DNA of 42,931 nucleotides from Schizophyllum amplum (Eukaryota > Basidiomycota > Agaricomycetes > Agaricales > Schizophyllaceae). A program made the translations under genes and the position numbers. Positions 41,813-42,931 of this stretch are shown here, in pieces. Position 1 is the first letter of the stretch. Each line of letters opens with the position of its first letter. The DNA lies in NCBI GenBank assembly GCA_007026445.1, contig VDMD01000169.1:1-42931 (forward strand), in the 5' to 3' direction. A model generated the notes under the pieces. It was not told where the DNA came from. It did no database searches and worked only from the letters and a program-made list of their open reading frames with translations.

Positions 41813-42921
41813 ATGAAGTCGACGCCAGAAGTTCATACCTTCAAGCTGTGGACAGGACAAGAGCGCAAAGCGTTAACTTCGACCGAACGCTCGCGAATTC
41901 ATCGACAGCAGCCTCATGTGCGAGAGAGAGAGAGACTGTCTTCCAAAAACCGGAGGTAAGTTGCAGTTATATGACGCTTATGAGGTTGATTTTGACCTGA
42001 ACTACAGGGACAAGATGGCGAAACGCCTGCAGGAGTTAAGAGCTAAAGAGTTGGAGTTGAACGAGATACTCTGTCAAGGTTAGCCCGAAAAGTCGTTGTA
42101 TATGCGTATTGTATTCAACCATCGTCAGCCGATATTAGTGGGGGAAGTACGCTTCGAACTGAGCAGATGTCACCTAAGACTGGATTGGAAGGTGTGTACA
42201 TATTTCTTCGAAGTAATACGGGTTCTTACAATCTGTGTTAGCTGTTCAGGGTCACAGGTCATGAACCTCGTTCGCGAGGTACGGCAAGCCGAGATCGACG
42301 CCGATGTCAAGACGCTATCTTCACGCGGGAAGGAGCGCAACATAACGTATGGCGAGCTGCAGCCCCACTTCGCGTTCATGATATTCGATGAACATCGGTT
42401 GGGTCGTGACTCGACCGTTGTCGACTTAGGGTCTGGCATAGGCAACCTTGTGGTACAGGCAGCCGTCCAAACCGGTTGCTCTGCCTTTGGAGTAGAGCTG
42501 AGGCCAGAGCTTGCGTGCCTTGCGGAGAGGATCAGGCGAGCGACAGTGCAAGAGTGCGAAGAAAGAGGGATTTGCATGGGCAACGTTACTCTGGAATCGG
42601 GGGACATGTTTGCCAGCACTTTGCTGCCGCATTGGATAAGACAGGCAGACCTGATTATTGTGAACAACAAGGCTTTCAGCAGCGAATGTAAGCACTTCAC
42701 AACGAAAGAACGCCATATCCATTTGCTTACTTCTCTCAGTGAACGAAGCAATCATTGCACGGCTCCTGCTGAAAGCGAAACACGGAGCGAGTATTGTGTC
42801 GACGGCGCTCTTCATTACTGGGCAACGCACACGATATGCCAGACCGCGAGATTACGAGACCTCCGTCGGCGGTGGAAAGATTTATGTCGGTACTCGTTTT
42901 GTCTTCTATCAATATTTGTGA
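41813..42921 (+). CDS. Compact DOT1-type methyltransferase, 298 aa
   Basis: Five exons join in frame: 41813-41955, 42008-42078, 42129-42191, 42250-42687, 42740-42921 (897 nt; introns 50-58 nt). The N-terminal 60 residues are basic and partly helical (RQQPHVRERERLSSKNRRDK, MAKRLQELRAKELEL), as expected for nucleosome contact. The catalytic fold shows TYGE at 125-128 (D1-type loop), DLGSGIGN at 151-158 (AdoMet loop), acidic E175 in GVEL, and VNNKAF at 230-235, followed by ELNEAIIARLL, all in the order of DOT1 H3K79 methyltransferases. It is about half the length of yeast Dot1 and lacks a long N-terminal region. The presumed role is lysine methylation on histone H3 or another target. It may be an accessory paralogue, because the C-terminal motif after position 265 is diverged. 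Confidence 0.8.
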
Positions 42922-42931
42922 TTGAAGAAAC

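Overview
The window is nuclear DNA of a filamentous basidiomycete, most likely an Agaricomycete. No single marker proves this. The signs are: many 46-60 nt GT-AG introns, several with CTNAC-like branch points; a Zn2Cys6 regulator of basidiomycete layout; a NACHT protein; large families of diverging F-box genes; and short-lived TIR transposons. No tRNA, rRNA, CRISPR or bacterial feature was seen. Coordinates of multi-exon genes are outer limits; exon joins were read by eye from splice sites and frame continuity.

Layout. (1) 1-2710 and 11237-17490 are two direct copies of one segment about 11.2 kb apart. Each holds a TATA promoter, a perfect 14-bp hairpin and a minus-strand Zn2Cys6 transcription factor. 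Copy B (12304-14272) splices to an intact 553-aa protein. Copy A (about 965-2283) has lost the last third. Copy B carries a 392-bp TA-flanked MITE (empty site in A) and a 2.2-kb nested pair of TIR elements. (2) 2900-4370 is a run of unrelated minisatellites. (3) 4400-8200 holds decayed, unrecognised coding remnants. (4) 8420-10900 is an odd multi-exon locus built from tandemly repeated exons, first GC-palindromic modules and then about eight copies of a roughly 36-nt exon-like module encoding GDEYM-x-RRP-x-S. (5) 18534-21206 is a 773-aa C2-like/helical/NACHT protein. It has no C-terminal repeats, and a probable 1-nt frameshift separates its last part.

(6) 23169-42921 has visibly lower GC and is a packed array of small fast-evolving genes: a protein with two copies of a SAM-like helical module; three RING-like cysteine cluster genes or fragments, two with a coiled coil; a small coiled-coil protein; five F-box/LRR-like genes or remnants; two homologous genes joining an F-box-like region to a nucleotidyltransferase-fold signature (one on each strand); and at the right edge a compact DOT1-type methyltransferase of 298 aa.

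How they may work together is inference. F-box and RING-like proteins are usual substrate-recognition and E3 parts of ubiquitin ligases, NACHT proteins are fungal immune-type receptors, and such genes expand together under birth-and-death evolution. At least five of these genes carry single-base frame breaks, so the array is either decaying or contains small sequence errors.
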